Shown: piece by piece, positions 34,396-44,050 of the stretch
How the letters are laid out: every line of letters begins with the position of its first letter
Numbering within the stretch: the first letter of the stretch is position 1
From: Sinanaerobacter sp. ZZT-01
GTDB taxonomy: Bacteria; Bacillota; Clostridia; Peptostreptococcales; Anaerovoracaceae
DNA length: 64,000 nt
Reading direction: 5' to 3'
NCBI RefSeq assembly: GCF_035621135.1
Contig: NZ_CP141728.1
Span: forward strand, 868,001 to 932,000
Notes under the pieces: generated by a model
Databases searched by the model: none
The model's input: the letters and a program-made list of their open reading frames with translations, nothing else
What the model was told of the DNA's origin: nothing
Program-made: the position numbers and the translations under genes

Positions 34396-35692
34396 GTCGT
34401 TCCCCACTTTCTAGCCTTATATTTTTTCTTTCCCCAGGAATGATAATTTTTACAGTCGTTCCAATTCCTATGAGACTTGTAATTTCCATTTCTGCCTTGA
34501 CGGTGCTTTTTAGCCGTTCATTTACATTCTGTATGCCAACATGAGGATTTCCATCATTTAATGCTTTATCTAATTCAAAACCGATTCCATTATCTGCAAT
34601 TGTTATAATGTGATCCCTTCCCTTTTTCTCTGTAGAAATTTTTATTGTTCCTCCGTCAAGCTTTTTACAGATTCCGTGCTTGACTGCATTTTCCACAATT
34701 GGCTGCAACGTCAAAATTGGCATATTAAAATCATTTGATTTTATATCATATTCTACCTTTACCCGATCTCCAAACCTTAATTTTTCTATATCGAGATAAA
34801 TATTTGTATGGTCCAGTTCTTGAGAAAAAGGATGTGTGTCATTTTCACCCATGCTATACATGTTTTCTCTGAGATATTTGGAAAATTTTATCGTCGTTTC
34901 CTCTGCAAGCTTCGGATTTGCCCGACAAAGTGCAGTGATCGTATTCAATGTATTATATAAGAAGTGAGGCTGTATCTGCGAGAGCATCAATGATACTCTT
35001 TGCTCCCTCAGCTTGATTTCCTTTTCCTCATTCACCTGTTGTGATATATATACATGGATTACAAGGTAATAAAACAAAAAAGCTACGGCATACGTTTCGA
35101 TCAAGATCCCCGTTCGTATCCCCATCGATTCCATTATATTTGCAGTCATCAGCCACGCTATACAGAAGAAGACTCCAAGAGGGTTTACATCTGCTTTTCT
35201 GTAAAATTTCATATTCAATATAAGAAGGAATATCACCCAATATACCCAGTCTGTAACAATAAAAGCATATCCCATAAGTCCAAGCTCAAGTCTTCCTCCC
35301 ACTCCGAAATAAAACACACTATTCTTAAAAAAGGCCGCACAGTAAAAAAGGAAATTCACAATGGCGGGAATATAGATTAATTTATTTTTTGGTTCCACCA
35401 TACTTATGACTGCGGCCATAATCAAAGGCTTTAGCGCATAATAGGTTATACCTGTTATAATGAGCGGCAATCCCCCTATCGCTTGTTCTTTAAGATAATT
35501 CATATAAAACTCAGCGATAGACAGAATCAAAAGCAGAGTCATATTGATAACCATTCGTTTTTTTATTAATAAATCGACTGCCGATTTCATGGAAACAACA
35601 AAATATGTCCCCACTACCATTGCAATCAGTATATAGTTTTCAACAAGATAATTTTGCAAATATACTGCTTCCACGTACTTCAACTCCCTCAT
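34370..35692 (-). CDS. LytS-type sensor histidine kinase
   Basis: The 440-aa protein has about seven N-terminal membrane segments (to about 215). A His_kinase domain follows with QIQPHFLYNTLN (His phosphorylation site, near 245) and a compact ATPase with LQPIVENAVKHGI and ADNGIGF. The first ATG lacks a ribosome site, and a GTG 18 bases downstream, behind GGGAG, is possible. It overlaps the response regulator gene. With the NhaC gene downstream it probably forms a sensing unit; the signal is unknown. Confidence 0.9.
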   Translation of the reverse strand: MRELKYVEAVYLQNYLVENYILIAMVVGTYFVVSMKSAVDLLIKKRMVINMTLLLILSIAEFYMNYLKEQAIGGLPLIITGITYYALKPLIMAAVISMVEPKNKLIYIPAIVNFLFYCAAFFKNSVFYFGVGGRLELGLMGYAFIVTDWVYWVIFLLILNMKFYRKADVNPLGVFFCIAWLMTANIMESMGIRTGILIETYAVAFLFYYLVIHVYISQQVNEEKEIKLREQRVSLMLSQIQPHFLYNTLNTITALCRANPKLAEETTIKFSKYLRENMYSMGENDTHPFSQELDHTNIYLDIEKLRFGDRVKVEYDIKSNDFNMPILTLQPIVENAVKHGICKKLDGGTIKISTEKKGRDHIITIADNGIGFELDKALNDGNPHVGIQNVNERLKSTVKAEMEITSLIGIGTTVKIIIPGERKNIRLESGERREILSIGR

Positions 35693-36082
35693 GCTATTAA
35701 AAATGCTTTAAACGACTTATTCCGGAATATAAAAATTTAAGAGCGTTAACTTTCTCCACTTTAACGATGTGCTTGCTGCATTATATATTAAAATATCATA
35801 ATATGCACTATCTAGTATACTTAAAATTTCACGTATGAAAAGCCTTAAAACTAAAAATGAAACATGAATGATGACAGCCAGCCTCACAGACAATAAAAAA
35901 ATTCCACAGCACCTATATTTCAGGCTCTGTGGAATTGATGGTTACGATTCCATTCTATAATACTTTTAATATATGTTTTTGTGTACTTTAGATTAATCAT
36001 GCTATTTATATTTGTAATTATTCTTGTTTTTTATCGGGCAAATATTGAAGTTAAATTGGAGTCAAGATAATTGCCATAGAGC
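35693..36082. other. Intergenic region between kinase and small XRE genes
   Basis: Beyond the terminator at 35893-35936 I see no gene. The stretch is very AT-rich and presumably holds the kinase promoter, not clearly recognisable. Confidence 0.4.
35893..35936 (-). terminator. Terminator downstream of the small XRE gene
   Basis: AATTCCACAG pairs with CTGTGGAATT (35900-35909 with 35927-35936) and is followed on the minus strand by seven T. Confidence 0.75.
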
Positions 36083-36328
36083 CTATCTTAATAATTCATC
36101 AGTTGTAGTATTAAATATCTTGGCAAAAGCAACTATTTCAATGTCGGTTACAAAGCGTTTGCCACTCTCTATCTTCTGGATGGCATTCTTATCCAAGTCT
36201 ATGCCAATTAGTTGAAGCTGATCCGCCAACATTCTCTGCGATACAGAAGGAATTAACGCTTGTCTTAATTTTTTGATTTTACTGCCACAAAGGTTTAACG
36301 AACCATCTTCATTTTTATTCTTGTACAT
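36083..36328 (-). CDS. Small XRE-family regulator
   Basis: The 81-aa protein is one Cro/C1 helix-turn-helix domain (SQRMLADQLQLIGIDLDKNA, then IQKIESGKRFVTDIE and IFNTTTDELLR). An ATG 21 bases upstream is possible, but GGGGGTG fits the ATG at 36328. It is divergent from a 50-aa gene, and the intervening DNA has two TGACA-N9-TGTCA operators. The arrangement is like a phage- or ICE-type control switch, though no other mobile genes are nearby. Confidence 0.85.
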   Translation of the reverse strand: MYKNKNEDGSLNLCGSKIKKLRQALIPSVSQRMLADQLQLIGIDLDKNAIQKIESGKRFVTDIEIVAFAKIFNTTTDELLR

Positions 36329-36342
36329 TTCACACCCCCGTA

Positions 36343-36415
36343 TTGACATCTACTGCTTGTCAATATATTTATTGTATGGTAGACTCATAAATAATATGAC
36401 ACTCACCAAATGTCA
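36343..36415. promoter_or_regulatory. Divergent promoter with two TGACA-N9-TGTCA operators
   Basis: Operator 1 spans 36343-36363 (TTGACA-N9-TGTCAA) and operator 2 spans 36397-36415 (TGACA-N9-TGTCA). On the minus strand TTGACA (36411-36416) with TATTTA (36388-36393) can serve the XRE gene. On the plus strand TTGTCA (36357-36362) lies 17 bases from TAGACT and can serve the 50-aa gene. Each operator overlaps promoter boxes. Confidence 0.6.
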
Positions 36416-36430
36416 AAAGGAGTAAATACT

Positions 36431-36583
36431 ATGACGGATTACAAAGAAATGTATTTTTTATTGTTTAACAAAATTACAGAAACCATTTTGAATTTACAAG
36501 AAGTTCAGCAACAAGCAGAGGAGATGTACATATCACAAGAAAACTTTTTAAGTCACATAATTAACTTATCTGCAAAAGAGTAG
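36431..36583 (+). CDS. Small 50-aa protein divergent from XRE
   Basis: The 50-aa product (starting MTDYKEMYFLLFNKITETIL) looks like a single amphipathic helical hairpin with QEVQQQAEEMYISQENFLSH in the second half. AAAGGAG is nine bases before the ATG. Proteins of this size and type often sit next to XRE genes on phages and conjugative elements. Function unknown. A strong terminator follows. Confidence 0.65.
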   Translation: MTDYKEMYFLLFNKITETILNLQEVQQQAEEMYISQENFLSHIINLSAKE

Positions 36584-36596
36584 CAAATACGCAGCC

Positions 36597-36645
36597 AAAA
36601 ATAAGAGCAACTATCCAATTTATTTAGACTAGTTGCTCTTATTTT
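36597..36645 (+). terminator. Terminator of the 50-aa gene
   Basis: Arms 36597-36612 and 36630-36645 pair (core AAGAGCAACTA/TAGTTGCTCTT) and end in T-rich sequence. Confidence 0.85.
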
Positions 36646-36679
36646 CCTTTGATATTGTACTTATTTTTACTTAAAGATA

Positions 36680-36724
36680 TAAAAACACCCCAAAACCCCT
36701 GTATTTACAAGGCTTTCGGGGTTT
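36680..36724 (-). terminator. Terminator of guaA
   Basis: AAACCCC pairs with GGGGTTT (36693-36699 with 36718-36724), with a T-run beyond it on the minus strand, directly after the guaA stop. Confidence 0.65.
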
Positions 36725-36731
36725 ATTTTCT

Positions 36732-38300
36732 TTATTCCCATTCAATCGTTGAAGGTGGTTTACTCGTAATATCATACACGATACGGTTTACGCCTTTTAC
36801 TTCGTTCACAATGCGGTTACTGATTACTTCCAGTACCTCGTATGGAATACGTGCCCAGTCTGAGGTCATTCCGTCAACGGAAGTTACCGCACGGATGCCG
36901 ACGGTATAATCATAGGTTCTGAAATCTCCCATTACGCCGACGCTGCGGATATTCGGAAGTACGGTGAAATACTGCCAAATGGATTCCGTAAGTCCTGCCT
37001 TTGCTACTTCATCTCTCAAAATCGCATCGGATTCGCGAATGATGTGGAGTTTCTCGTCGGTGATTTCGCCTAAGCAGCGAATGGCAAGTCCCGGCCCTGG
37101 GAACGGCTGTCTCCAAACCAGTTCATGCGCAATGCCAAGCTCTTCTCCCACAGCTCGCACTTCGTCTTTAAATAAAAGGCGAAGCGGTTCTAAAAGCTCC
37201 AGCTTCATATTTTCCGGAAGTCCGCCTACATTGTGATGGCTCTTGATGACTGCCGCATCTCCGGCACCGCTTTCAACCACATCGGGATAAATGGTCCCTT
37301 GCAGAAGAAAATCAATTCCGCCTTCCTCTTCGTAGAGCTTTGTTGATTCTTCATCAAACACATTGATAAATTCTGCGCCAATGATTTTTCTTTTTTTCTC
37401 CGGATCACTTACGCCTGCCAGCTTGGATAAAAAACGCTCCTGTGCATTCACACGCTTAATTTTCATCTTGAACTGCTTTCCGTAAACTTCCATCACCTGA
37501 TCGCCTTCGTCTTTTCTGAGAAGACCGTGGTCTACAAAAATACAGGTCAAATTATCACCAATTGCTTCGTGAACCAAGACCGCTGCAACCGAAGAATCCA
37601 CACCGCCGGATAGTGCGCAAAGCACCTTCTTATCTCCTACAATCTCTTTAATTTCTTTAATTTTCTGTTTTGCAAAGCTGGACATTGTCCAATTCTCTTC
37701 GCATCCACAAATCTTATATAAGAAATTTTTAAGAAGCTGCTGTCCAAACGGTGTATGATGCACCTCCGGGTGAAATTGTACTGCATAAAGCTTCTTTTTT
37801 ACATCTTCCATCGATGCAGTCGGGCAATGATCCGTGTAGGAAGAAACCGTAAAGCCTTCCGGTACCTGCTCGATATAATCCGTATGGCTCATCCAGCAAA
37901 GCGTCTGTGCTTCAATGCCATCGAATAAAAGGCTCTCATGCTTTTGTGTTGGATTATTTCTGCTTCCGCTGTATATTTTTACACGTCCGTATTCTTTAAA
38001 ATCCGGGCTTACAACTTTTCCGCCCAAGACATGTGCCATAAGCTGTGCACCGTAACAAATTCCCAAAATAGGAATGTTTTTTTCAAACAGCTCTTTAGGC
38101 AGCATCGGTGCATTCTCCAGATAAACACTGTTTGGCCCTCCGGTGAAAATAAGACCTTTTGGCGTTTCCTTTTCAATGCGCTCCATCAGCTTCGTGTAAT
38201 GAACAATTTCACAATACACATTCGCTTCTCTGACTCTTCTGGCAATCAGCTGATTGTACTGTCCGCCAAAATCAACAACTAAGATTCCTTGGTACTCCAT
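36732..38300 (-). CDS. guaA: GMP synthase (glutamine-hydrolysing)
   Basis: The 522-aa enzyme converts XMP, ATP and glutamine to GMP. The N-terminal class I amidotransferase has the nucleophile in [11 protein letters not shown] near residue 81 and the His/Glu pair in QFHPEVHHT near 175. The synthetase domain has the PP-loop [12 protein letters not shown] near 230, and the C-terminal dimerisation domain ends in KPPSTIEWE. It follows guaB by 115 bases. I looked for a purine riboswitch ahead of either gene and saw none. Confidence 0.97.
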   Translation of the reverse strand: MEYQGILVVDFGGQYNQLIARRVREANVYCEIVHYTKLMERIEKETPKGLIFTGGPNSVYLENAPMLPKELFEKNIPILGICYGAQLMAHVLGGKVVSPDFKEYGRVKIYSGSRNNPTQKHESLLFDGIEAQTLCWMSHTDYIEQVPEGFTVSSYTDHCPTASMEDVKKKLYAVQFHPEVHHTPFGQQLLKNFLYKICGCEENWTMSSFAKQKIKEIKEIVGDKKVLCALSGGVDSSVAAVLVHEAIGDNLTCIFVDHGLLRKDEGDQVMEVYGKQFKMKIKRVNAQERFLSKLAGVSDPEKKRKIIGAEFINVFDEESTKLYEEEGGIDFLLQGTIYPDVVESGAGDAAVIKSHHNVGGLPENMKLELLEPLRLLFKDEVRAVGEELGIAHELVWRQPFPGPGLAIRCLGEITDEKLHIIRESDAILRDEVAKAGLTESIWQYFTVLPNIRSVGVMGDFRTYDYTVGIRAVTSVDGMTSDWARIPYEVLEVISNRIVNEVKGVNRIVYDITSKPPSTIEWE

Positions 38301-38415
38301 TATATTTCCTCGTATAATGTATAAGCACTATACCTTCCCTTTCTTTCCGATTTTTTACGATAAAGATCTCTCTAAAGCTATGACTCCCCATCGTCTCCTT
38401 TAAAGGCAGCTGAAT

Positions 38416-39924
38416 TTATCTGACAGGGTTTGCCGAACTGTCCTTTAGAATGACATCGTGTGCGCCACCCTCTACAATGCTGGTCGCCGATACCAAAGTC
38501 AATTTCGCACTTTTTTGCAGTTCCGGAATGGATACCGCACCGCAATTGCACATGGTAGAACGAACCTTATTCAGCGACAATGTCACATTGTCCTTTAAAT
38601 TACCGGCATAAGGCACATAGGAGTCCACGCCTTCTTCAAAAGAAAGTTTTCCGTCTCCGCCCAAATCATAACGCTGCCAGTTTCTTGCACGGTTAGAGCC
38701 TTCTCCCCAGTACTCTTTTACATAATTTCCATTGATATTGAGCTTGTTTGTAGGACTTTCATCGAAACGGGAGAAATATCTTCCCAACATAATGAAATCC
38801 GCTCCCATCGCCAAAGCTAACGTCATATGGTAATCATACACAATGCCGCCGTCTGAACAAATCGGGACATAGATTCCTGTCTGTTCAAAATATTCGTCTC
38901 TTGCTTTTGCAACTTCAATAACAGCCGATGCCTGTCCACGTCCAATGCCCTTCTGCTCACGTGTAATGCAGATAGAACCACCACCGATACCGACTTTAAT
39001 AAAATCAGCGCCAGCCTTCACTAAATACAAGAAGCCTTCTCGATCCACTACGTTTCCGGCACCAACCTTGACCGTATCTCCGTATTTTTCTCGAATGTAT
39101 TTTAAAGTAATTTCCTGCCATTCAGAAAAACCCTCGGAAGAGTCAATGCAGAGAATGTCTGCTCCCGCCTCCACCAAAGCAGGCACCCGTTCTTCATAGT
39201 CACGTGTATTGATTCCGGCACCGACAATATAGCTCTTTCCTTCATCTAACAGCTCATTCGGATTTGCTTTATGTGAATCATAGTCCTTACGAAATACAAA
39301 GTGCGTCAGTCTTCCGTTTTTATCAATAACCGGAAGTGCATTCAACTTATGTTCCCAAAGCATATCATTCGCTTCAGACAAAGTCACTCCCTCTTCTGCA
39401 TAGACAAGACTTTCTAACGGTGTCATAAAATTACAAACCTTCTCATCCAAAGCCATACGGCTCACACGGTAGTCACGGCTAGTCACCAAACCAACGACCT
39501 TACCAGCAGCCGTACCATCATCCGTGACTGCAATCGTAGAGTGTCCGCTCTTTTCTTTCAAAGCCAAAATATCCGCCAGTGTCTGATCGGGGCGGATATT
39601 TGAATCGCTGGTTACAAAGCCTGCTTTATAACTTTTAACCTTTTTTACCATAGCCACTTCGCTCTCAATTGACTGAGATGCATAAATAAAAGAAATTCCG
39701 CCTTCCTTGGCTAACGCAACTCCCATCTTGTCATCCGACACAGACTGCATAATTGCAGATACCAACGGAATGTTCATTGTAATCTTTGATGTTTCACCCT
39801 TCTTGAATTTAGTAACTGGTGTTTTTAAGCTTACATTCTCCGGTCTGCACTCAGTTGAAGAGTACCCCGGTACCAACAAGTATTCATTAAAGGTACGAGA
39901 TGGTTCATTAAAATAGATTGCCAT
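38416..39924 (-). CDS. guaB: IMP dehydrogenase
   Basis: The 502-aa enzyme oxidises IMP to XMP, the committed step to GMP. The barrel is interrupted by two CBS domains (about 95-220). The catalytic cysteine lies in [20 protein letters not shown] near 325, a loop that differs from the common GPGSICTTR, and the flap Arg-Tyr is in NWQRYD near 430. The C-terminal SVEGGAHDV-like end is present. It lies upstream of guaA in the same direction. Confidence 0.95.
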   Translation of the reverse strand: MAIYFNEPSRTFNEYLLVPGYSSTECRPENVSLKTPVTKFKKGETSKITMNIPLVSAIMQSVSDDKMGVALAKEGGISFIYASQSIESEVAMVKKVKSYKAGFVTSDSNIRPDQTLADILALKEKSGHSTIAVTDDGTAAGKVVGLVTSRDYRVSRMALDEKVCNFMTPLESLVYAEEGVTLSEANDMLWEHKLNALPVIDKNGRLTHFVFRKDYDSHKANPNELLDEGKSYIVGAGINTRDYEERVPALVEAGADILCIDSSEGFSEWQEITLKYIREKYGDTVKVGAGNVVDREGFLYLVKAGADFIKVGIGGGSICITREQKGIGRGQASAVIEVAKARDEYFEQTGIYVPICSDGGIVYDYHMTLALAMGADFIMLGRYFSRFDESPTNKLNINGNYVKEYWGEGSNRARNWQRYDLGGDGKLSFEEGVDSYVPYAGNLKDNVTLSLNKVRSTMCNCGAVSIPELQKSAKLTLVSATSIVEGGAHDVILKDSSANPVR

Positions 39925-39989
39925 TTGATTCCTCCATTCTTCTTTTATTCGTAAATTTATTGTGCTTTATATTAGATAGGGGCTTGCCC

Positions 39990-40745
39990 TTATTCTTCTA
40001 AATATTCTTCCAGTGTGATCCCCTGTGCATAGATCTCATCTGCCGCAGGCTGTCCAACATAACGCAAATGCCACGGCTCATACTGGTAGCCCGTAATTTC
40101 TTCTTTTCCGAGCGGAAACCGTAAAATAAAGCCATATTCATGTCCATGCTCCGCCATCCACTTTCCTTCTTCTGTGTCTCCCAATTCACTTGTCAGACGG
40201 TATTGAACCACCGGAGAGGATACATCGACTGCTAATCCAGTCTGATGCTCGCTTTGTCCTGGTTTTGCACTAAAAGTATCTGCCTCAGCTTGTCCATAAC
40301 GATTGACATAGTTTGTGTAAAGCGTATTCTGAAATGCATAAGAACGATACGCCGTCGTCATAACAAGCTCAAATCCGCTTTCCTTCGCCCCTTCGACAAG
40401 CTGATGAAAATGCTCAGCGGCTTCCTTTCTCATATAGCGTCCCTGCTCAGAGCGGTCGGATGCAAAATATTTGATCGGTGTCAAGTCATCCGGTACATAA
40501 GTTTCATCAATTGCATGCTGCTTATTTACTAGAATTAACAACTCTTCATCTTGAACAGGTTTCTCTTTCTGCTCTTTTTTCCCTTCCTTTTCCGACTGTT
40601 CAGAAGAAATCAAAGCCTCTGGCTTGTTTTTATCACTCAGCAATGTGTTTCCCACTATTTTTGTAAAAAAAATCGTTGCCAAAACAATCAGAAAAGCAAC
40701 CCATAATAAGTTCTTATTTTTATTTTTTCTCTTTCTTCTCTTCAT
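39990..40745 (-). CDS. D-alanyl-D-alanine carboxypeptidase, VanY/M15B family
   Basis: The protein of about 251 aa has a basic N-terminus and one membrane anchor (about 15-33). A low-complexity Lys/Glu linker leads to an extracellular zinc peptidase with SEHQTGLAVDVSS (HxxxxxxD) and EPWHLRYVG, the M15B ligands. It trims the terminal D-Ala of peptidoglycan stems. A frame extension of 17 codons upstream has no ribosome site; AAGGG fits the ATG at 40745. No van resistance genes are nearby. Confidence 0.88.
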   Translation of the reverse strand: MKRRKRKNKNKNLLWVAFLIVLATIFFTKIVGNTLLSDKNKPEALISSEQSEKEGKKEQKEKPVQDEELLILVNKQHAIDETYVPDDLTPIKYFASDRSEQGRYMRKEAAEHFHQLVEGAKESGFELVMTTAYRSYAFQNTLYTNYVNRYGQAEADTFSAKPGQSEHQTGLAVDVSSPVVQYRLTSELGDTEEGKWMAEHGHEYGFILRFPLGKEEITGYQYEPWHLRYVGQPAADEIYAQGITLEEYLEE

Positions 40746-40946
40746 CTTACCCTTTTTAATCCCCTTTTCTCTAAAATTCAATATCTTACGATGCATTTCA
40801 TAATCTTTAGTATATTATTGTACATCATAGCAGTGCTTCAATCAAGGGAAAGTTCATGCATTCTATCTTGCACATTTTTTTATTTTTGTTACAATTATTT
40901 TATGGAAGTCAAAATAGTAAATTAAAATAAAAAAGAGGGACAAAAA

Positions 40947-41648
40947 ATGAAAACAATCGGTATTTTAGGCGGCATGGGCCCTTTCGCAACAGCTGATTTA
41001 TACAAGAAAATTACAATCAATACAAAGGCAGACTCCGATCAAGAGCAGCTGCATATCATAATTGACAGTAATACAGCGATTCCGGATCGCACAAAATGTA
41101 TATTAACAGGGTGTGGCAGCCCGATTCCCGAAATGACACATTCAATCAGACGTCTCGAAGCCGCAGGCGCAGACTTTTTAATTATGCCATGCAACACCGC
41201 TCATTATTTCTATCGTGACTTATTAAAAATTTCAGAAGTTCCCATTCTGAATATGCTGGATTTAACGGTGAATTACATCAAAACAAAATTTGGTACAGCA
41301 AAAACCATCGGTCTATTAGCAACAGACGGAACCTCTCAATCCGGGATCTACGATCAGTATTTTGAAAAAGCCGGAATGAAGCTTGTAAAGCCTTCTATTC
41401 ACCAAAAAAAAGTTATGGATTTTATCTATGAGGGGATTAAAAAAAATAACCTCACCATCGGAACCGAGGGCTTATTTGAAGCAGTGAAAGAAATGGAGGA
41501 ACTGGGTGCTTCCGTATTTATCTTAGGCTGTACAGAATTATCCGCCGCAACAGACTATTACAGCTTTGATGAACGCTTTATCGATCCGCTTTTGGTTTTA
41601 GCAAAAGAAAGCATTACGTACGCCGGAGGGATTGTCAAGGGTATTTAA
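40947..41648 (+). CDS. Aspartate/glutamate racemase family protein
   Basis: The 233-aa protein has the cofactor-independent racemase fold with the start IGILGGMGPFATADLY. The two catalytic cysteines lie in MPCNTAHYF near residue 83 and LGCTELS near 190. Such enzymes make D-aspartate for cell-wall or other uses, or racemise related amino acids. GAGGGA precedes the ATG. A bidirectional terminator follows. Confidence 0.9.
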   Translation: MKTIGILGGMGPFATADLYKKITINTKADSDQEQLHIIIDSNTAIPDRTKCILTGCGSPIPEMTHSIRRLEAAGADFLIMPCNTAHYFYRDLLKISEVPILNMLDLTVNYIKTKFGTAKTIGLLATDGTSQSGIYDQYFEKAGMKLVKPSIHQKKVMDFIYEGIKKNNLTIGTEGLFEAVKEMEELGASVFILGCTELSAATDYYSFDERFIDPLLVLAKESITYAGGIVKGI

Positions 41649-41664
41649 CCCCTGTCAAACAAAG

Positions 41665-41715
41665 AAAAAATGCACTTGATTTGCCGTTTAACGGTCATTT
41701 CAAAATGCATTTTTT
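41665..41715. terminator. Bidirectional terminator after the racemase
   Basis: AAAAAATGCA pairs with TGCATTTTTT (41665-41674 with 41706-41715), with an inner CCGTT/AACGG hairpin. It serves the convergent gene at 41719 as well. Confidence 0.85.
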
Positions 41716-41718
41716 AAT

Positions 41719-42441
41719 TTATTGAGCTTCACCCTTTTTGCTCATTTCAATTCCATTGATTTTATCCTCATATTCTTTATCCGTTATCTTATTCGGAATA
41801 TTATTTATATCAATTGCTCCCAATTTATTTTCTTCTAAGTATTCCTCTAGCCGATATTGAATGAGTGTTTTTTCATTTAAAAAATACCAAAGATTCCAGT
41901 AATCTTCTTCTGTCATTCCATATCTCTTTATCCGTCTCTCGAAGGCCTCTTTTAAGGTTTCTTCTTGCTCAATTCCCTCTTTTACATTTGCCATATTCTC
42001 TTCTACATCTGATTTTACATCAATTTTATACTTTTTTGCTAACCGATTTGACTCTAATTCCAGTTTCAAATCATTCCATGCATCCAAATAAGGATTATCT
42101 GACCCCTTTAATTGAAAGCGGAGAGCTCTTAGTTCCATTTCCTTTGCTGTTACTTTTTTATTTTGAATGGTGCCTATTACTCTTTTCGCTCGCGCAGATT
42201 TATCCTGGTTAATATTTTTATAAATATTTCCAACTTGTAAATCCAACTGCTCGTTTCCTTCTAAATCTTCGGAAAAAACATTTTTAAGTTGTTTGATATC
42301 GCTATCGGACCCGGACTTAGCAAAATTACTTTCGTTAAAAAATGATTGTTGCATATTATTCATATAGATACCGAAAATAATAACAATAATTATGCCTATA
42401 AAATAAATTGAATATCTTTTTTTGCGTTTACTAATACTCAT
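41719..42441 (-). CDS. Membrane-anchored SurA-like protein, paralogue A
   Basis: The 240-aa protein has one N-terminal anchor (about 11-27) and a helical extracellular part that recalls the peptide-binding domain of SurA/PrsA-type chaperones, but with no PPIase domain. It contains YGMTEEDYWNLWYFLNEKT near 185, closely matching TGMSEDEYWGVYKLKENKE of the protein at 42570-43199. The two are paralogues. It is the last of three exported-protein genes in one direction. Function unknown. Confidence 0.65.
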   Translation of the reverse strand: MSISKRKKRYSIYFIGIIIVIIFGIYMNNMQQSFFNESNFAKSGSDSDIKQLKNVFSEDLEGNEQLDLQVGNIYKNINQDKSARAKRVIGTIQNKKVTAKEMELRALRFQLKGSDNPYLDAWNDLKLELESNRLAKKYKIDVKSDVEENMANVKEGIEQEETLKEAFERRIKRYGMTEEDYWNLWYFLNEKTLIQYRLEEYLEENKLGAIDINNIPNKITDKEYEDKINGIEMSKKGEAQ

Positions 42442-42528
42442 ATTTCACCAAATACTCCTTACAAACAATTTCATTTATCTATCTTTTACTTTACGGTTTC
42501 TTATTAAAATTTTTATTAGATAATACTT

Positions 42529-42564
42529 GAATCGCACAGATCTAATTAAAATTCTGTGCGATTC
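42529..42564 (-). repeat. 12-bp perfect hairpin between exported-protein genes
   Basis: GAATCGCACAGA (42529-42540) pairs with TCTGTGCGATTC (42553-42564). No T-run follows, so it may act as an mRNA stabiliser or weak terminator just after the stop at 42570. Confidence 0.55.
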
Positions 42565-42569
42565 ACCAC

Positions 42570-43199
42570 TTAAATTATTGAATTTAAATAAGTGTCTATA
42601 TTCTCTTTACTAAAGTTTTCATCAATCAACTCAAAACTTGATGACTTTGTATATGCTTGTATTACTTTAGAATCATATAGGTAAGACTCAACATTAATGC
42701 AAGTCAAATATTCTTTGTTCTCTTTCAATTTATAAACTCCCCAATACTCATCCTCTGACATGCCCGTAAGATCAATAAAATGTTTAATAGAATCTTTCAT
42801 TTCAGCATCAATTTCATTTTCATATAATTTTCTCTGCTCATTTGTATAATTTTCTACATCTTGTTCTGTTGGTAGAATTCCGTTGTTTTCAGCAATACTA
42901 TTATCAACCTTTATTTTTGTAAGACTTTCTACCGCATCCTCATATGGAGTACTACTTTGTGAAGCTACGGCTTTTCGATACCGCAATATAAACTCATCCT
43001 CATATACTGGACTGCCATATATCTCTGCTATCTTATAAGATGGATTTACTTTATCCGAATTTAAAACAATTTTAATGGCTTCTGCCTCCTTAAACATATC
43101 TATATGGTTGTCCAATCCTGAAATGTTTCCAGCAAATGCAAAAACAGATGTTCCCACAATCATAATTATTGACAAACAAAAAACTAGATATTTCTTCAT
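42570..43199 (-). CDS. Secreted SurA-like protein, paralogue B
   Basis: The 209-aa protein has a clear signal peptide (MKKYLVFCLSIIMIVGTSVF then AFA, cleavage near residue 23). The mature part is helical and shares the [T/S]EDEYW-type segment and overall order with paralogue A. AGGAGG is seven bases before the ATG at 43199; an ATG six bases upstream abuts the ribosome site. No enzyme motif is visible. The position between two other exported proteins suggests a shared process. Confidence 0.65.
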   Translation of the reverse strand: MKKYLVFCLSIIMIVGTSVFAFAGNISGLDNHIDMFKEAEAIKIVLNSDKVNPSYKIAEIYGSPVYEDEFILRYRKAVASQSSTPYEDAVESLTKIKVDNSIAENNGILPTEQDVENYTNEQRKLYENEIDAEMKDSIKHFIDLTGMSEDEYWGVYKLKENKEYLTCINVESYLYDSKVIQAYTKSSSFELIDENFSKENIDTYLNSII

Positions 43200-43220
43200 A
43201 TTCATCCCTCCTAATATCTT

Positions 43221-43745
43221 TTAAATTGAAACACTTAATTCAGTCCACCAACTTGATCCTAATATAGGAGTCCAACCATTTATATTAAATTGGCACTCAG
43301 CTTCTACTTTAGCAGTTTTGCTTGTTGGCACAGAATAAGAAACACTTTTTTCACCATGCATATATGGATATGTAGAGGTTGGATCATATATTATATCAAA
43401 ATATGAAAAATTCTTTCTGTAATCAGTCCCTATTAAAGTACCTCCGCTATAGGTCTTTATTCCTTTTGGAAAATCATAAGTACCCTCACCTATTTCTGGA
43501 ACATGTGGCATTCCTGCCGCATAGATCTGATAGCGCTTCAAATTGTTATTAGTTCCAGATTTATTATAATCAACAGTTAACTTTGTTGTAATATTCCAAA
43601 TCTGAGTTCCAAAATCAGGGTTATACCCGCCTATAAATTTATGGTTTTTATCTTCTGCACTTTTTGATGCTGCAAAGCATATAGAAACTTGTGCTAAAAT
43701 CAAAATAAATACAATAAGTAATAGTATTAACTTTCTAAGTTTCAC
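43221..43745 (-). CDS. Hypothetical secreted protein
   Basis: The 174-aa protein has a signal peptide (about 1-25, ending ICFAA) and a mature region rich in Tyr, Gly, Ser and Thr, probably beta-structured, ending GWTPILGSSWWTELSVSI. The start is GTG behind GGAGG. I do not recognise a family. It leads the three-gene unit with the SurA-like paralogues, which could be its folding or export partners. Confidence 0.6.
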   Translation of the reverse strand: MKLRKLILLLIVFILILAQVSICFAASKSAEDKNHKFIGGYNPDFGTQIWNITTKLTVDYNKSGTNNNLKRYQIYAAGMPHVPEIGEGTYDFPKGIKTYSGGTLIGTDYRKNFSYFDIIYDPTSTYPYMHGEKSVSYSVPTSKTAKVEAECQFNINGWTPILGSSWWTELSVSI

Positions 43746-43796
43746 TTTAAATCCCTCCTAAAATATGAGAATAACTATCATGCATCTAAATATATA

Positions 43797-43824
43797 TAAT
43801 TATTCTACACTAATTTCTATTCAA
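43797..43824 (-). promoter_or_regulatory. Likely promoter of the exported-protein operon
   Basis: Minus-strand TTGAAT (43819-43824), a 16-base spacer and TAATTA (43797-43802). Confidence 0.4.
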
Positions 43825-44050
43825 CAAATTGAAAAAGGCCTTCCATACAATAACTATACTATCAATTTTATATAATGCTAGGCCTTCGACAAAACTATCC
43901 AAAATATTTCATTTTAAACGCAAAATGAGGCTGTAAAAAAACTCCCTTAAAAGAAAAATCACTCAGGCCGTGAGGCTTGAGCGATTTTTTGGTATAATTA
44001 AGTATGCAAATAAATAAAAACACCAATGATAATTATACTGTAAGACAGTT

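Noticed and set aside
36724-39990. Purine riboswitch upstream of guaA or guaB
   Set aside because: The upstream gaps (115 and about 65 bases) show no aptamer-like paired arms or conserved core.
43832-43887. Minus-strand terminator AAGGCCT/AGGCCTT followed by T-run
   Set aside because: No gene on that strand lies upstream before the IS remnant, and the stem is only 7 bp with a 38-base loop. It may be an orphan of a gene displaced by the IS, but I cannot support it.
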